Source of the DNA: Bradyrhizobium tropiciagri
GTDB taxonomy: Bacteria > Pseudomonadota > Alphaproteobacteria > Rhizobiales > Xanthobacteraceae
Direction of reading: 5' to 3'
Length of the DNA: 64,000 bases
Assembly: GCF_018130545.1 (NCBI RefSeq)
Contig: NZ_JAFCKF010000002.1
Span: forward strand, 1,116,001 to 1,180,000
The position numbers and the translations under genes were made by a program. Positions 44,928-53,266 of the stretch are shown here, piece after piece. The notes under the pieces were generated by a model. The model saw only the letters and a list, made by a program, of their open reading frames with translations. It had not been told where the DNA came from and made no database searches. Within the stretch, counting starts at the first letter, position 1. Each line of letters opens with the position of its first letter.

Positions 44928-46151
44928 CTATGGAGCGCGTTGCGAGAGCCATCGCAACGCGCCCTTCCCGGCGGCCGCCCCCGTGGCGAACGACGCCTGC
45001 AACAGGTAGCCGCCGGTCGGAGCTTCCCAGTCGAGCATCTCGCCGGCGGCGAAGACACCGGGCGATTTGTGCAGCATGAAATGCGCGTCGAGTTCGCTGA
45101 ACGCGATCCCGCCCGCGGTCGAGATCGCGCGATCAATCGGCGCAATGCCCGTGACCTGAACCGGAATCGCGTTGATCAGCTGCGCAAGCTCACCCGGTGA
45201 GAACGATGTCAGTGGCCGGCCGGACGCAATCGCCGCCTCCTGCATCAGGCCGATGCCAACAGGCGAGACTTGCGCCGCCTTGCGCAGGAAATTCGCGAGC
45301 GACTGCTTGCCGCGCGTCCCGGATAGGCGGGTGGTCAGCGCGGCGGCGTCGAGGTCCGGCCGCAGCGCGATCGTCAGCGTCGCCTGCCCGATACCCAGCA
45401 CCGCCTCGCGCAATTCGGCCGACAGCGCATAGATGGCGCCGCCCTCGATGCCGGCGCGGGTGACGACGGCCTCGCCGCGCACCGTATGCGGACCGATCGT
45501 GAGCGCGACGCCCTTCAGCGGCTGTCCCTCAAACCGGTCGCGGAAGATATTCGACCACGCAACGGTGAAGCCGGAATTGGCCGGTCGCATCGGCGCCACG
45601 GCGACGCCCTTCGCCGCAAGGAGCTCTGCCCAGGCACCATCCGAGCCGAGCCGCGACCAGCTCGCGCCGCCGAGCGCGAGCACGGTCGCATCGGCATTGA
45701 CCGCACGCAGGCCATCTGAAGTCTCGAAGAGCACTCCGCCCTGCGCGTCCCATCCGGTCCAGCGATGCCGGAACGCGAATGCAACGCCCGCGGCATCGAG
45801 CCGCCGCAGCCAGGCGCGCAATAAAGGCGAAGCCTTGAAGGCCTTGGGAAACACGCGGCCGCTGGTGCCGACAAAGGTCGGCTGACCCAGAGCCTCGCAC
45901 CAGTCGCGCAAGGCATCCGGCGGAAACACCTCGACCGCGGATTTGAGATGCGGCATCGCCTCGCGATAGCGCGCGAGGAAATCCGGCAGCGGCTCGCTAT
46001 GGGTGAGATTGAGCCCGCCGCGACCAGCCATCAGGAATTTACGGCCGGCCGACGGCATCGCGTCGTAGACGGTGACGGCAGCGCCACCTTGCGCGAGCAC
46101 TTCCGCCGCCATCAGGCCGGCAGGTCCGGCTCCGATGACGGCGACGATCAT
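44928..46151 (-). CDS. BaiN/HI0933-like NAD(P)/FAD-dependent flavoprotein (TIGR03862 type)
   Basis: 407 residues. FAD-binding VAVIGAGPAGLMAAEVLAQGGAAVTVYD at the start, then the family-specific PSAGRKFLMAGRGGLNLTHSE, TSGRVFPKAFKASPLLRAWLRRL, VLALGGASWSRLGSDGAW, and a C-terminal return to the FAD site GGIAFSELDAHFMLHKSPGVFAAGEMLDWEAPTGGYLLQASFATG. These enzymes reduce unsaturated compounds (BaiN in bile acids) but most are unassigned. Start ATG 46151 is 2 bases after the upstream SDR stop; a longer frame is SDR read out of frame. Confidence 0.92.
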   Translation of the reverse strand: MIVAVIGAGPAGLMAAEVLAQGGAAVTVYDAMPSAGRKFLMAGRGGLNLTHSEPLPDFLARYREAMPHLKSAVEVFPPDALRDWCEALGQPTFVGTSGRVFPKAFKASPLLRAWLRRLDAAGVAFAFRHRWTGWDAQGGVLFETSDGLRAVNADATVLALGGASWSRLGSDGAWAELLAAKGVAVAPMRPANSGFTVAWSNIFRDRFEGQPLKGVALTIGPHTVRGEAVVTRAGIEGGAIYALSAELREAVLGIGQATLTIALRPDLDAAALTTRLSGTRGKQSLANFLRKAAQVSPVGIGLMQEAAIASGRPLTSFSPGELAQLINAIPVQVTGIAPIDRAISTAGGIAFSELDAHFMLHKSPGVFAAGEMLDWEAPTGGYLLQASFATGAAAGKGALRWLSQRAP

Positions 46152-46153
46152 GC

Positions 46154-47071
46154 TCAGAGCTTGATCCCGGCCCGCGCGGCGGCCTGGGCGACGTATTTTT
46201 GCGTCTGCTCGAATGCGCCCTGCAGTGCCTTCGCGGTCGACATGTCGCTGATGTCCTTGAAGTGCGCGGCAACGCCGTCGGGGGTCCATTCGGACTGCGG
46301 CAGGTTGACACCTTCGGTCTCCAGCACCCGGATGACCGCGAACGAGCCGGCGCCGGCGCCCATGATGGTACGGGTCGGTGCGTCCTCGCTCAGCAGGAAT
46401 TCGACCGCCGGCGTGATTGCCTCCGGCTTCATCAGCTGCAGAGCCTGCGGCGGCAGCAACTCCTCGGTCATGCGGGTCGCCGCGGTCGGCGAGATGGTGT
46501 TGACCTTGATGTTGTTCTTGCGGCCCTCTTCGGCGAGCACGTTCATCAGGCCGACCATGCCGGCCTTCGCCGCGCCGTAATTGGCCTGGCCGAAATTGCC
46601 GAACAGGCCGGACGACGAGGTCGTCAGCACGATGCGGCCGTAATTGCGCTCGCGCATGCCGGCCCACACCGCCTTGCAGCAGTAGAAGGTGCCGGTGAGA
46701 TGCACGTCGAGCACCTTGGCCCAGTCGGCGACCTCCATCTTGGCAAACGACTTGTCGCGCAAGATGCCTGCATTGGCGCAGAGCAGATCGACGCTGCCCC
46801 ACTCCTTGGTTGCGCGCTCGACCATCGCGGTGACCTGCTCGAAGTTCGAGACGTCGGCGCCGTCGGCCATCGCGGTGCCGCCCGCCTTGCGGATCTCCTC
46901 GACCACGGTCTCGGCCGGCGACAGCGACCCGCCGGTGCCGTCGCGCGCGCCGCCGAAATCGTTGACCACGACCTTGGCGCCGCGGCTAGCCAGCCCCAGC
47001 GCATGCGCCCGCCCAAGACCATTGCCCGCGCCGGTGACGATGGCGACGCGTCCGTCAAACCTGATTGCCAT
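46154..47071 (-). CDS. SDR family oxidoreductase, (3R)-hydroxyacyl-CoA dehydrogenase-like
   Basis: 305 residues. VAIVTGAGNGLGRAHALGLASRGAKVVVNDFGGARDGTGGS matches the dehydrogenase domain of peroxisomal multifunctional enzyme type 2, with the same Asn-Asp after strand 2 (NAD+ preference). NAG motif CANAGILRDKSFAKM, catalytic Ser in TTSSSGLFGNFGQANYGAAK (Y-x-x-x-K). ATG 47071 has AGGAC seven bases upstream. Likely works in beta-oxidation or a related acyl-CoA pathway. Ends 2 bases before the flavoprotein ATG. Confidence 0.92.
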   Translation of the reverse strand: MAIRFDGRVAIVTGAGNGLGRAHALGLASRGAKVVVNDFGGARDGTGGSLSPAETVVEEIRKAGGTAMADGADVSNFEQVTAMVERATKEWGSVDLLCANAGILRDKSFAKMEVADWAKVLDVHLTGTFYCCKAVWAGMRERNYGRIVLTTSSSGLFGNFGQANYGAAKAGMVGLMNVLAEEGRKNNIKVNTISPTAATRMTEELLPPQALQLMKPEAITPAVEFLLSEDAPTRTIMGAGAGSFAVIRVLETEGVNLPQSEWTPDGVAAHFKDISDMSTAKALQGAFEQTQKYVAQAAARAGIKL

Positions 47072-47094
47072 ATGCATGTCCTGTTTTCGTCCCT

Positions 47095-47232
47095 TCTCCC
47101 CTTGTCGGAGAAGGTGGCGCGCGCAAGCGCGCCGGATGAGGGGTTCTCTCCACGGATGCGCGCGCGGAGAGAGACCCCTCACCCGGCTTCATCTCGCTCC
47201 GCTCGATCTCGCCACCCTCTCCCGTAAGGGGA
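47095..47232. repeat. CTTCTCCCCTTGTCGGAGAAGG-type repeat
   Basis: Long imperfect inverted repeat, from about TCCCCTTGTCGGAGAAGGTGG to CCACCCTCTCCCGTAAGGGGA, with inner GGATGAGGGGT / ACCCCTCACCCGG arms. Related to 33715-33856. Fills the leader of the SDR gene. Confidence 0.75.
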
Positions 47233-47336
47233 GAATGTGCATGCCCGAGCGGCATGAAAAGGTTGGGGACTTTTGAGCAGCGATGAATGGCCGGGTCAAG
47301 TCCGGCCACAGGTGGTGATGACGGCCGCGCGGCGGG

Positions 47337-47483
47337 CTAAACGTCCGGGGTCATCGACCCGCAGGGCTTCAGGCTTTTGATCAGGTGCCCGTTCCAGCAC
47401 TCGTGATGCTCCTGGGCGTGGCTGATCAAGCCGATCACCAGCAAACCGACCACGACAAGTCCGGCGACGAAGTTCTGCACCAT
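47337..47483 (-). CDS. 48-residue membrane protein
   Basis: Short gene easily missed: ATG at 47483 with GGGAG nine bases upstream, stop TAG at 47337. The product has one N-terminal helix (MVQNFVAGLVVVGLLVIGLI) and a tail SHAQEHHECWNGHLIKSLKPCGSM with two cysteines and four histidines. The pattern of a membrane anchor plus a Cys/His tail suggests exported metal- or disulfide-linked function (inference). No family recognised. Confidence 0.6.
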   Translation of the reverse strand: MVQNFVAGLVVVGLLVIGLISHAQEHHECWNGHLIKSLKPCGSMTPDV

Positions 47484-47658
47484 GGCTGCCACTCCCGGGA
47501 CCGCACCGCCTCAAGGGCGCATGATGGACACCAGGAACCGTGGTCGTCAATGCGCTGCATCGACCATGCAAGCAGCGCACCACTTGAGAAGGCAGAATTG
47601 GGGAGGGCTCGCTCCACCTCTCCCGCTGCGGGAAAGGTGGAGTTACTCAACCATCTCT

Positions 47659-47758
47659 CAGAGCCTTTTCCGTTCCGATTGAATCGGAACGGGGCTCTGG
47701 ATTCTTGTTCGGACGCGTTTTCTTCACGCGAACCGGTGTCCACTTCGCTGAAAAACGC
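47659..47758. repeat. Alphaproteobacterial palindrome plus GCGTTTTCTTCACGCG repeat
   Basis: CAGAGCC ... GGCTCTG outer arms and CCGTTCCGATT-G-AATCGGAACGG inner stem, followed by GACGCGTTTTCTTCACGCG and AAAAACGCTC. Directly adjoins the maoC stop at 47760; probably its terminator. Relative at 27865. Confidence 0.8.
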
Positions 47759-47759
47759 T

Positions 47760-48239
47760 CTAGCTGAAATAGATCAGGCCGAGCCAATCGGCGACCAGCG
47801 CGGGCTTGTCCTCGCCCTCGATCTCGACCGTGACGTTGGTGCGCGACAGCAGCTCCTTCGGCTTGCGCAGCGTGGCTTCCGCCAGCACGAAGCGGCCGCG
47901 CACGCGCTTTCCCGAGCGCACCGGCGAGATGAAGCGCAGCTTGTCGAAGCCATAATTGACGCCCATCGCGGTGCCCTCGAGCACCGGCATCACCTCGTAG
48001 GACATGATCGACAGCAGCGACATCGTGAGGAAGCCATGGGCGATCGTGGTGCCGAACGCGGTCTCCTTCTTGGCCCGCTCGGGATCGACATGGATAAACT
48101 GGTGATCCTCGATCACGTCGGCATAGGTGTCGATGCGGCCCTGATCCAGCAGGTGCCATGACGACACGCCGATCTCCTTGCCGACCATGCCCTGGTAGGT
48201 TTCCAGCGACACCGGCGGCTTCTTCCAGACTTCGTTCAT
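47760..48239 (-). CDS. MaoC family (R)-enoyl-CoA hydratase/NodN-like
   Basis: 159 residues, single hotdog. The hydratase motif is complete: TYADVIEDHQFIHVDPERAKKETAFGTTIAHGFLTMSLLS, with catalytic Asp (EDHQFIHVD) and His (HGFL). Hydrates trans-2-enoyl-CoA to (R)-3-hydroxyacyl-CoA; NodN of nodulation operons belongs here too. GGAGG precedes the ATG, 12 bases after the acyl-CoA synthetase stop, so it is the last gene of that unit and presumably acts on the CoA esters that the unit makes. Confidence 0.93.
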   Translation of the reverse strand: MNEVWKKPPVSLETYQGMVGKEIGVSSWHLLDQGRIDTYADVIEDHQFIHVDPERAKKETAFGTTIAHGFLTMSLLSIMSYEVMPVLEGTAMGVNYGFDKLRFISPVRSGKRVRGRFVLAEATLRKPKELLSRTNVTVEIEGEDKPALVADWLGLIYFS

Positions 48240-48251
48240 TGCTAACCTCCG

Positions 48252-49976
48252 CTAACCGGAGGTCCGCACCTTCTGCAGCTCCGGGAATTCTTCCTCGCGG
48301 AACTCGGCTCCGCGCAGCGCATCGCTTCTGACATTGTCATGTTCGAGCCGGCGCAACTGCACGCGACGGATTTTTCCAGAAATCGTCTTGGGCAGTTCGG
48401 TGACCAGCTCGATCTTGCGGATGCGTTTAAACGGTGCGAGCCGGGTGTGCAAATGTTTGAAGATCGACAGCGCGGTCTCCGGAGAGCGCTCGACGCCTGA
48501 GACCAGCAGCACATAGGCCTTCGGGACCGCCAGCCGGATCGGGTCCGGGCTCGGCACCACGGCGGCCTCCGCCACCGCGTCGTGCTCCAGCAGCACGCTT
48601 TCGAGCTCGAATGGCGAGATGCGGTAGTCGGAGGATTTGAACACGTCGTCGGTGCGGCCGACGAAGGTGAGATAGCCCTCGTCATCGGTGAACACGACAT
48701 CGCCGCTGCGATAGATCTCGCCGTCGGTGCCGATCAGTCTGCCGTCGTCGCCCTGATAACCCTGCATCAGTCCGGCCGGACGGTCAGCGCCGAGCAGCAA
48801 CGTCACCTCGCCCTCCTTCGCGGCATGGCCGTCATTGTCGGTCACTTGCACGCGATAACCCGGCAGCGGCCGGCCCATCGAGCCGACCTTCACCTTCTGC
48901 CCCGGCGAGTTGCCCGCCAGCGCCGTGGTCTCGGTCTGGCCGTAGCCGTCGCGGATGGTGAGGCCCCAGGCCGATTTGACCTGGTCGATGATCTCGGGAT
49001 TGAGCGGCTCGCCGGCGCCGCAGACCTCGCGCAGCGAGACCTTGAAGCTTGCAAGATCCTCCTGGATGAACATCCGCCATACCGTCGGCGGCGCGCACAG
49101 CGTGGTGACGCCGCAGCGGCCGATGATCGAGAGCAGTCCCTTCGCCTCGAACCGCGGCTGGTTGGCGATGAAGATCGTGGCGCCGGCATTCCACGGCGCG
49201 AAGAAGCAGCTCCAGGCATGCTTGGCCCAGCCGGGCGAGGAGATGTTGAGATGGACGTCGCCGGGCTGCAGGCCGATCCAGTACATGGTCGAGAGATGGC
49301 CGACCGGATAGCTGCGCTGGCTATGGCGCACCAGTTTTGGTTTCGCCGTGGTGCCCGAGGTGAAATACAGCAGCATCGGATCGTCGGCCTTGGTCGGGCC
49401 ATCTGACGCAAATGCATCCGACGCCTTGGCCGCATCCTCGAACGGCAGCCAGCCGTCGGTCGCCTGCGTCGCGCCGACCACAATACGCACCAGCTTGTCG
49501 CTGCCGAGGCCGGCGAATTTCGCGACCTGATCCTGGGTGGCAACCACCGCCTTCGCCTTACCGCGATCGAGCCGGTCGCGCAGCTCGTCGGCGGTGAGCA
49601 GCGTGGTCGCAGGGATCACGACGACGCCGAGCTTCATCGCCGCCAGCATGGTCTCCCACAGCGGCACGACATTGCCGAGCAGCAGCAACAGATGATCGCC
49701 GCGCTTCAGCCCCTGCCCGCGCAGGAAATTTGCCACTTGATTGGAGCGGCGCGACAGCTCTGCGAACGACAGCTTGGTCTCGTTGCCGCTGGCGGCCTCG
49801 ACGATCCACAGCGCTGGGCGATCGCGGCTATCGGCATTGCGCGCCAGCTCGGCATCGAACCAATCCAGCGCCCAGTTGAACGGCACCGGATCCGGCCAAC
49901 GAAATCCCTTCACCGCCGTGTCGTAGTCGGTGCGGTGCTTGAGCAGAAAGGCGCGTGCGTCTTGAAATGTGGTCAT
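48252..49976 (-). CDS. AMP-dependent acyl-CoA synthetase
   Basis: 574 residues, ANL superfamily. P-loop MLLYFTSGTTAKPKLVRHSQRSYPVGHLSTMYW, adenine contact DGYGQTETTALAGN, YRSGDVVFTDDEGYLTFVGRTDDVFKSSDYRISPFELE (hinge and ribose Asp), and the catalytic C-terminal Lys in LPKTISGKIRRVQLRR. Its resemblance is to short- and medium-chain (isobutyryl/benzoate-type) ligases. Lies downstream of mmsB on the same strand after a repeat; together with the valine genes it would activate the free acid to its CoA ester (inference). Confidence 0.92.
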   Translation of the reverse strand: MTTFQDARAFLLKHRTDYDTAVKGFRWPDPVPFNWALDWFDAELARNADSRDRPALWIVEAASGNETKLSFAELSRRSNQVANFLRGQGLKRGDHLLLLLGNVVPLWETMLAAMKLGVVVIPATTLLTADELRDRLDRGKAKAVVATQDQVAKFAGLGSDKLVRIVVGATQATDGWLPFEDAAKASDAFASDGPTKADDPMLLYFTSGTTAKPKLVRHSQRSYPVGHLSTMYWIGLQPGDVHLNISSPGWAKHAWSCFFAPWNAGATIFIANQPRFEAKGLLSIIGRCGVTTLCAPPTVWRMFIQEDLASFKVSLREVCGAGEPLNPEIIDQVKSAWGLTIRDGYGQTETTALAGNSPGQKVKVGSMGRPLPGYRVQVTDNDGHAAKEGEVTLLLGADRPAGLMQGYQGDDGRLIGTDGEIYRSGDVVFTDDEGYLTFVGRTDDVFKSSDYRISPFELESVLLEHDAVAEAAVVPSPDPIRLAVPKAYVLLVSGVERSPETALSIFKHLHTRLAPFKRIRKIELVTELPKTISGKIRRVQLRRLEHDNVRSDALRGAEFREEEFPELQKVRTSG

Positions 49977-49998
49977 CCGGCTTCACCACGTTTTCTGG

Positions 49999-50097
49999 CG
50001 TCATCCTGAAGAGCTGCGCGAAGCGCGGTGTCTCGAAGGATGGGCCACAAGCACCGCATCCTTCGAGGCTCGCTGGCGCTCGCACCTCAGGATGACG
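49999..50097. repeat. CGTCATCCTGA inverted repeat
   Basis: CGTCATCCTGA and TCAGGATGACG (11 bp) around a 77-base interior with nested GAAGGATG / CATCCTTC arms. Interrupts the mmsB-synthetase gap and may be a processing or partial termination site. Confidence 0.8.
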
Positions 50098-50106
50098 GAA
50101 CCAATA

Positions 50107-50994
50107 CTACTTCCCAGCGAGGCTGCGAACGTGCTGGATAATTCCGGAAAAGTCGACCCCGCCGTGGCCCGACGCGTCGAAGGTCTTATAGAGCTCCTGC
50201 GCATGCTTGCCGAGCGGCGTCACCGCGCCGGCGGCGTTGGCGGCGTCCTGGGCCAGCGTCAGGTCCTTCACCATCAGGTTTGAAGCGAAACCGGGCTTGT
50301 AGTCGTTGTTTGCCGGCGAAGTCGGCACCGGGCCGGGAACCGGGCAATAAGTCGTCAGCGACCAGCACTGCCCCGACGAGGTCGAGGCGACGTCGAACAG
50401 CGCCTGGTGCGACAGGCCGAGCTTTTCGGCCAGCACGAAGGCCTCGCCAACCGCGATCATGGAAATGCCGAGGATCATGTTGTTGCAGATCTTGGCCGCC
50501 TGCCCTGCGCCGCCGGCGCCGCAATGCACGATCTTCTTGCCCATGTTTGCGAGCATCGGCTGGGCCGCCGCGAAGGCGTTCGGCTCACCACCGCACATGA
50601 AGGTCAGCGTCGCGCCCTTGGCGCCGCCGGTGCCGCCGGAGACCGGTGCATCGACCGAGGCCATGCCGTGCTTGGCGGCCAGCGCATGCGCCTGCTTGGC
50701 GCTTTCGACGTCGATGGTCGAGCAGTCGATGATCAGCGCGCCCTTGCCCATCGCGGGCAGCACTTCGTTCCAGACGCCGAGCACATGCTTGCCGGCCGGC
50801 AGCATGGTGATGACGACATCGGCGCCCTTCACTGCGCCAACGCCGCTCTCGGCGATCGCGGCACCGTCGCTCCTGGCCTGATCGCGGGATGCGGCGACCA
50901 GATCGAACGCGGTCACCTTGTGGCCGGCCTTGACCAGATTGGCCGCCATCGGCCCGCCCATATTGCCGAGCCCGATGAATGCGACGTTTGCCAT
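50107..50994 (-). CDS. mmsB: 3-hydroxyisobutyrate dehydrogenase
   Basis: 295 residues. Oxidises 3-hydroxyisobutyrate to methylmalonate semialdehyde with NAD+ in valine catabolism. N-terminal Rossmann FIGLGNMGGPMAANLVKAGHKVTAFD, substrate site DAPVSGGTGGAKGATLTFMCGG, and the catalytic Lys in GAGGAGQAAKICNNMILG. Family length fits. GGAGGACTTCCC precedes the ATG. Third step after the dehydrogenase and hydrolase encoded just upstream, and it feeds mmsA. Confidence 0.96.
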   Translation of the reverse strand: MANVAFIGLGNMGGPMAANLVKAGHKVTAFDLVAASRDQARSDGAAIAESGVGAVKGADVVITMLPAGKHVLGVWNEVLPAMGKGALIIDCSTIDVESAKQAHALAAKHGMASVDAPVSGGTGGAKGATLTFMCGGEPNAFAAAQPMLANMGKKIVHCGAGGAGQAAKICNNMILGISMIAVGEAFVLAEKLGLSHQALFDVASTSSGQCWSLTTYCPVPGPVPTSPANNDYKPGFASNLMVKDLTLAQDAANAAGAVTPLGKHAQELYKTFDASGHGGVDFSGIIQHVRSLAGK

Positions 50995-51019
50995 GGGAAG
51001 TCCTCCGCTTGCGACGTTT

Positions 51020-52102
51020 CTATTTGCTGTCGGGAAATTTCAATTCGTCGGCGCCGATCTCGGCGAAGTAAGGCACGAGCATCTCCGGCGTCACGTCCGC
51101 GATATCAGGCGGCGACCATTTCGGATTGCGGTCCTTGTCGATCACGGCGGCGCGCACGCCCTCGCGGAAATCGTCGCTGGCGAACACTTCCAGCGCCGCG
51201 CGATATTCGCGCACGAGACACTCTTCCAATGTCTCGGTCGCCCGCGCCAGCCGCAGCAGTTTCAGCGTCACCACCATGCCACGCGGCGATTTCTCGCCGA
51301 GCGCCTTCAAGGTCGATTGCGCCAATTCGGAGCCATCGGCCTTCAGCGCCGCAACAATGTCCTCCATCCGTCCGCGCGCGAACCAGCCGTCGACCCTGGC
51401 CTGCATCGCGGCCACCGGCCCGGAGGTCTCGCCGGTGGCAAAACCCGCGATCAGCCGGTCGATCTCGGCCGAGCTCGTGCCCTGGGCAACCTTGGTCAGC
51501 GCCTCGCGCAGTGCCGGGAGCTTTGCACTCGGCACCACAGCGTCGGCGAATTTGGCGTAGATCGCGTCCGGACCATTCATGGTGGTGCCGGTGAGACCAA
51601 AATAGGTGCCGATCTCGCCGGGCGAACGCGACAGCAGATAGGTGCCGCCGACATCGGGGAAGAAGCCGAGCCCGACTTCGGGCATCGCAAGCTTGGTCTT
51701 CTCGGTCACCACGCGGTGGCGGCCATGCGCCGACAGCCCGACGCCGCCGCCCATCACGAGTCCGTCCATGAACGCGACATAGGGCTTCGGATACTTAGCG
51801 ATCCGCGCATTCATGATGTATTCCTGGCGCCAGAAGACCTTGCCGAGGTCTCCCTTCGCCTTCGAGCTCTCCCAGAGCCCGCGGATGTCGCCGCCAGCGC
51901 ATAGCCCGCGTTCGCCGGCGCCTTCCAGCAGTACAACAGCAACGTCGGGATCAGCCTCGAACCGGTCCAGCGCGGCGTCGATACCTTCGGACATTTCGAG
52001 CGTCATGGCATTGATCGCCTTCGGCCGGTTGAGCCGGATCACGCCAACAGAGCCTTCGCGGCGGACGATCAGATCGCCTTCCGCCACCGTCGCATCATTC
52101 AT
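51020..52102 (-). CDS. 3-hydroxyisobutyryl-CoA hydrolase (enoyl-CoA hydratase family)
   Basis: 360 residues, longer than ordinary crotonases, as in the HIBCH type. Oxyanion loops in GLCAGGDIRGLWESS and MDGLVMGGGVGLSAHGRHRVVTEKTKLAMPEVGLGFFPDVGGTYLLSRSPGEIGTYFGLTG, where the Glu of MPEVGLGF and the Asp of FPDVGG are those used by HIBCH. Releases CoA from 3-hydroxyisobutyryl-CoA. The ATG overlaps the stop of the acyl-CoA dehydrogenase (ATGA), so they are translationally coupled. Confidence 0.93.
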   Translation of the reverse strand: MNDATVAEGDLIVRREGSVGVIRLNRPKAINAMTLEMSEGIDAALDRFEADPDVAVVLLEGAGERGLCAGGDIRGLWESSKAKGDLGKVFWRQEYIMNARIAKYPKPYVAFMDGLVMGGGVGLSAHGRHRVVTEKTKLAMPEVGLGFFPDVGGTYLLSRSPGEIGTYFGLTGTTMNGPDAIYAKFADAVVPSAKLPALREALTKVAQGTSSAEIDRLIAGFATGETSGPVAAMQARVDGWFARGRMEDIVAALKADGSELAQSTLKALGEKSPRGMVVTLKLLRLARATETLEECLVREYRAALEVFASDDFREGVRAAVIDKDRNPKWSPPDIADVTPEMLVPYFAEIGADELKFPDSK

Positions 52103-53244
52103 CGTGCGCCCTCGATCAACTTGCGCGACACGATCAGCCGCATGATTTCATTGGTGCCTTCGAGGATCTGGTGCACGCGCAGATCGCGCACGATCTTCTC
52201 GACGCCGTATTCGCTGAGATAGCCGTAGCCGCCATGCAGTTGCAGCGCCTGGTTGGCGACCTCGAAGCCGACATCGGTGCCGAAGCGTTTTGCCATCGCG
52301 CACAGCATGGAGGCGTCCGCATCCTTGCGGTCGAGCGCGGCGGCGGCGCGCCACAGGAAGGTGCGTGCGGCCTCGAGCTCGGTTGCCATGTCGGCGATCT
52401 TGAATTGCAGCGCCTGGAATTCGTCGAGCCGTTTACCGAAGGCCTTGCGGTCCTTCATGTAGGCCAGCGCCTTGTCGAGCGCCGTTTGCGCGCCACCGAG
52501 CGAACACGCCGCGATGTTGAGGCGGCCGCCGTCGAGCCCGGCCATCGCGATCTTGAAGCCGATGCCCTCCTCGCCGAGCCGGTTGGCGACCGGCACGCGC
52601 GCGTTCTCGAACACCACGGCGCGGGTCGGCTGCGCGTTCCAGCCCATCTTGCGTTCATTGGCGCCGAACGACACGCCCGGCGTCTTGCCGTCGATCACAA
52701 TCGTCGACACGCCACCGGGACCGTCACCACCGGTGCGCACCATCGCGACCAGAAGGTCCGTGCTTCCGGCGCCCGAGATGAACTGCTTCTGGCCGTTGAG
52801 CACGTAATGATCGCCGTCGCGCACCGCGCGGGTGCGCAGCGCTGCGGCATCCGAGCCGGCACCCGGCTCGGTCAGGCAGTAGCTGGCGATCAGCTCCATG
52901 GTGCAGAGCTTCGGCAGCCATTGGTGGCGCTGGGTGTCGTTGCCATAGGCATCGATCATCCAGGACGCCATGTTGTGGATCGAGATGAAGGCCGAGGTAG
53001 TCGGGCAACCCGTCGCCAGCGCCTCGAAGATCAGCGCGGCGTCGAACCGCGTCATCGCCGAGCCGCCGACATCGTCCTTGATATAGATGCCGCCGATGCC
53101 GAGGCCGGCGGCCTCGCGCATCACGTCGACCGGAAAGTGCTTTGTCTCGTCCCATTCGAGCGCGTGCGGCGCGATCTTTTCCGCCGCAAACGCCCGCGCC
53201 ATGTCGCGAACCGCGATCTGGTCCTCGTTGAGAGCGAACTGCAT
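52099..53244 (-). CDS. Isobutyryl-CoA dehydrogenase-type acyl-CoA dehydrogenase
   Basis: 381 residues. FAD enzyme oxidising isobutyryl-CoA to methacrylyl-CoA. YCLTEPGAGSDAAALRTRAV and SGAGSTDLLVAMVRTGG in the middle domain, FGKRLDEFQALQFKIADMATELEAAR in the C-terminal bundle, catalytic Glu in QILEGTNEIMRLIVSRKLIEG. The GVSFGANERKMGWNAQPTRAVVFENARVP pattern and the operon point to the ACAD8 (isobutyryl) type. Start taken at the second ATG (53244) for better spacing to GAGG. Confidence 0.93.
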   Translation of the reverse strand: MQFALNEDQIAVRDMARAFAAEKIAPHALEWDETKHFPVDVMREAAGLGIGGIYIKDDVGGSAMTRFDAALIFEALATGCPTTSAFISIHNMASWMIDAYGNDTQRHQWLPKLCTMELIASYCLTEPGAGSDAAALRTRAVRDGDHYVLNGQKQFISGAGSTDLLVAMVRTGGDGPGGVSTIVIDGKTPGVSFGANERKMGWNAQPTRAVVFENARVPVANRLGEEGIGFKIAMAGLDGGRLNIAACSLGGAQTALDKALAYMKDRKAFGKRLDEFQALQFKIADMATELEAARTFLWRAAAALDRKDADASMLCAMAKRFGTDVGFEVANQALQLHGGYGYLSEYGVEKIVRDLRVHQILEGTNEIMRLIVSRKLIEGAR

Positions 53245-53266
53245 CATTGCCTCGCTCTAAAGCGAC

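Noticed and set aside
46152-46802. Upstream extension of the flavoprotein gene
   Set aside because: Reads the SDR gene out of frame; the FAD motif begins right after ATG 46151.
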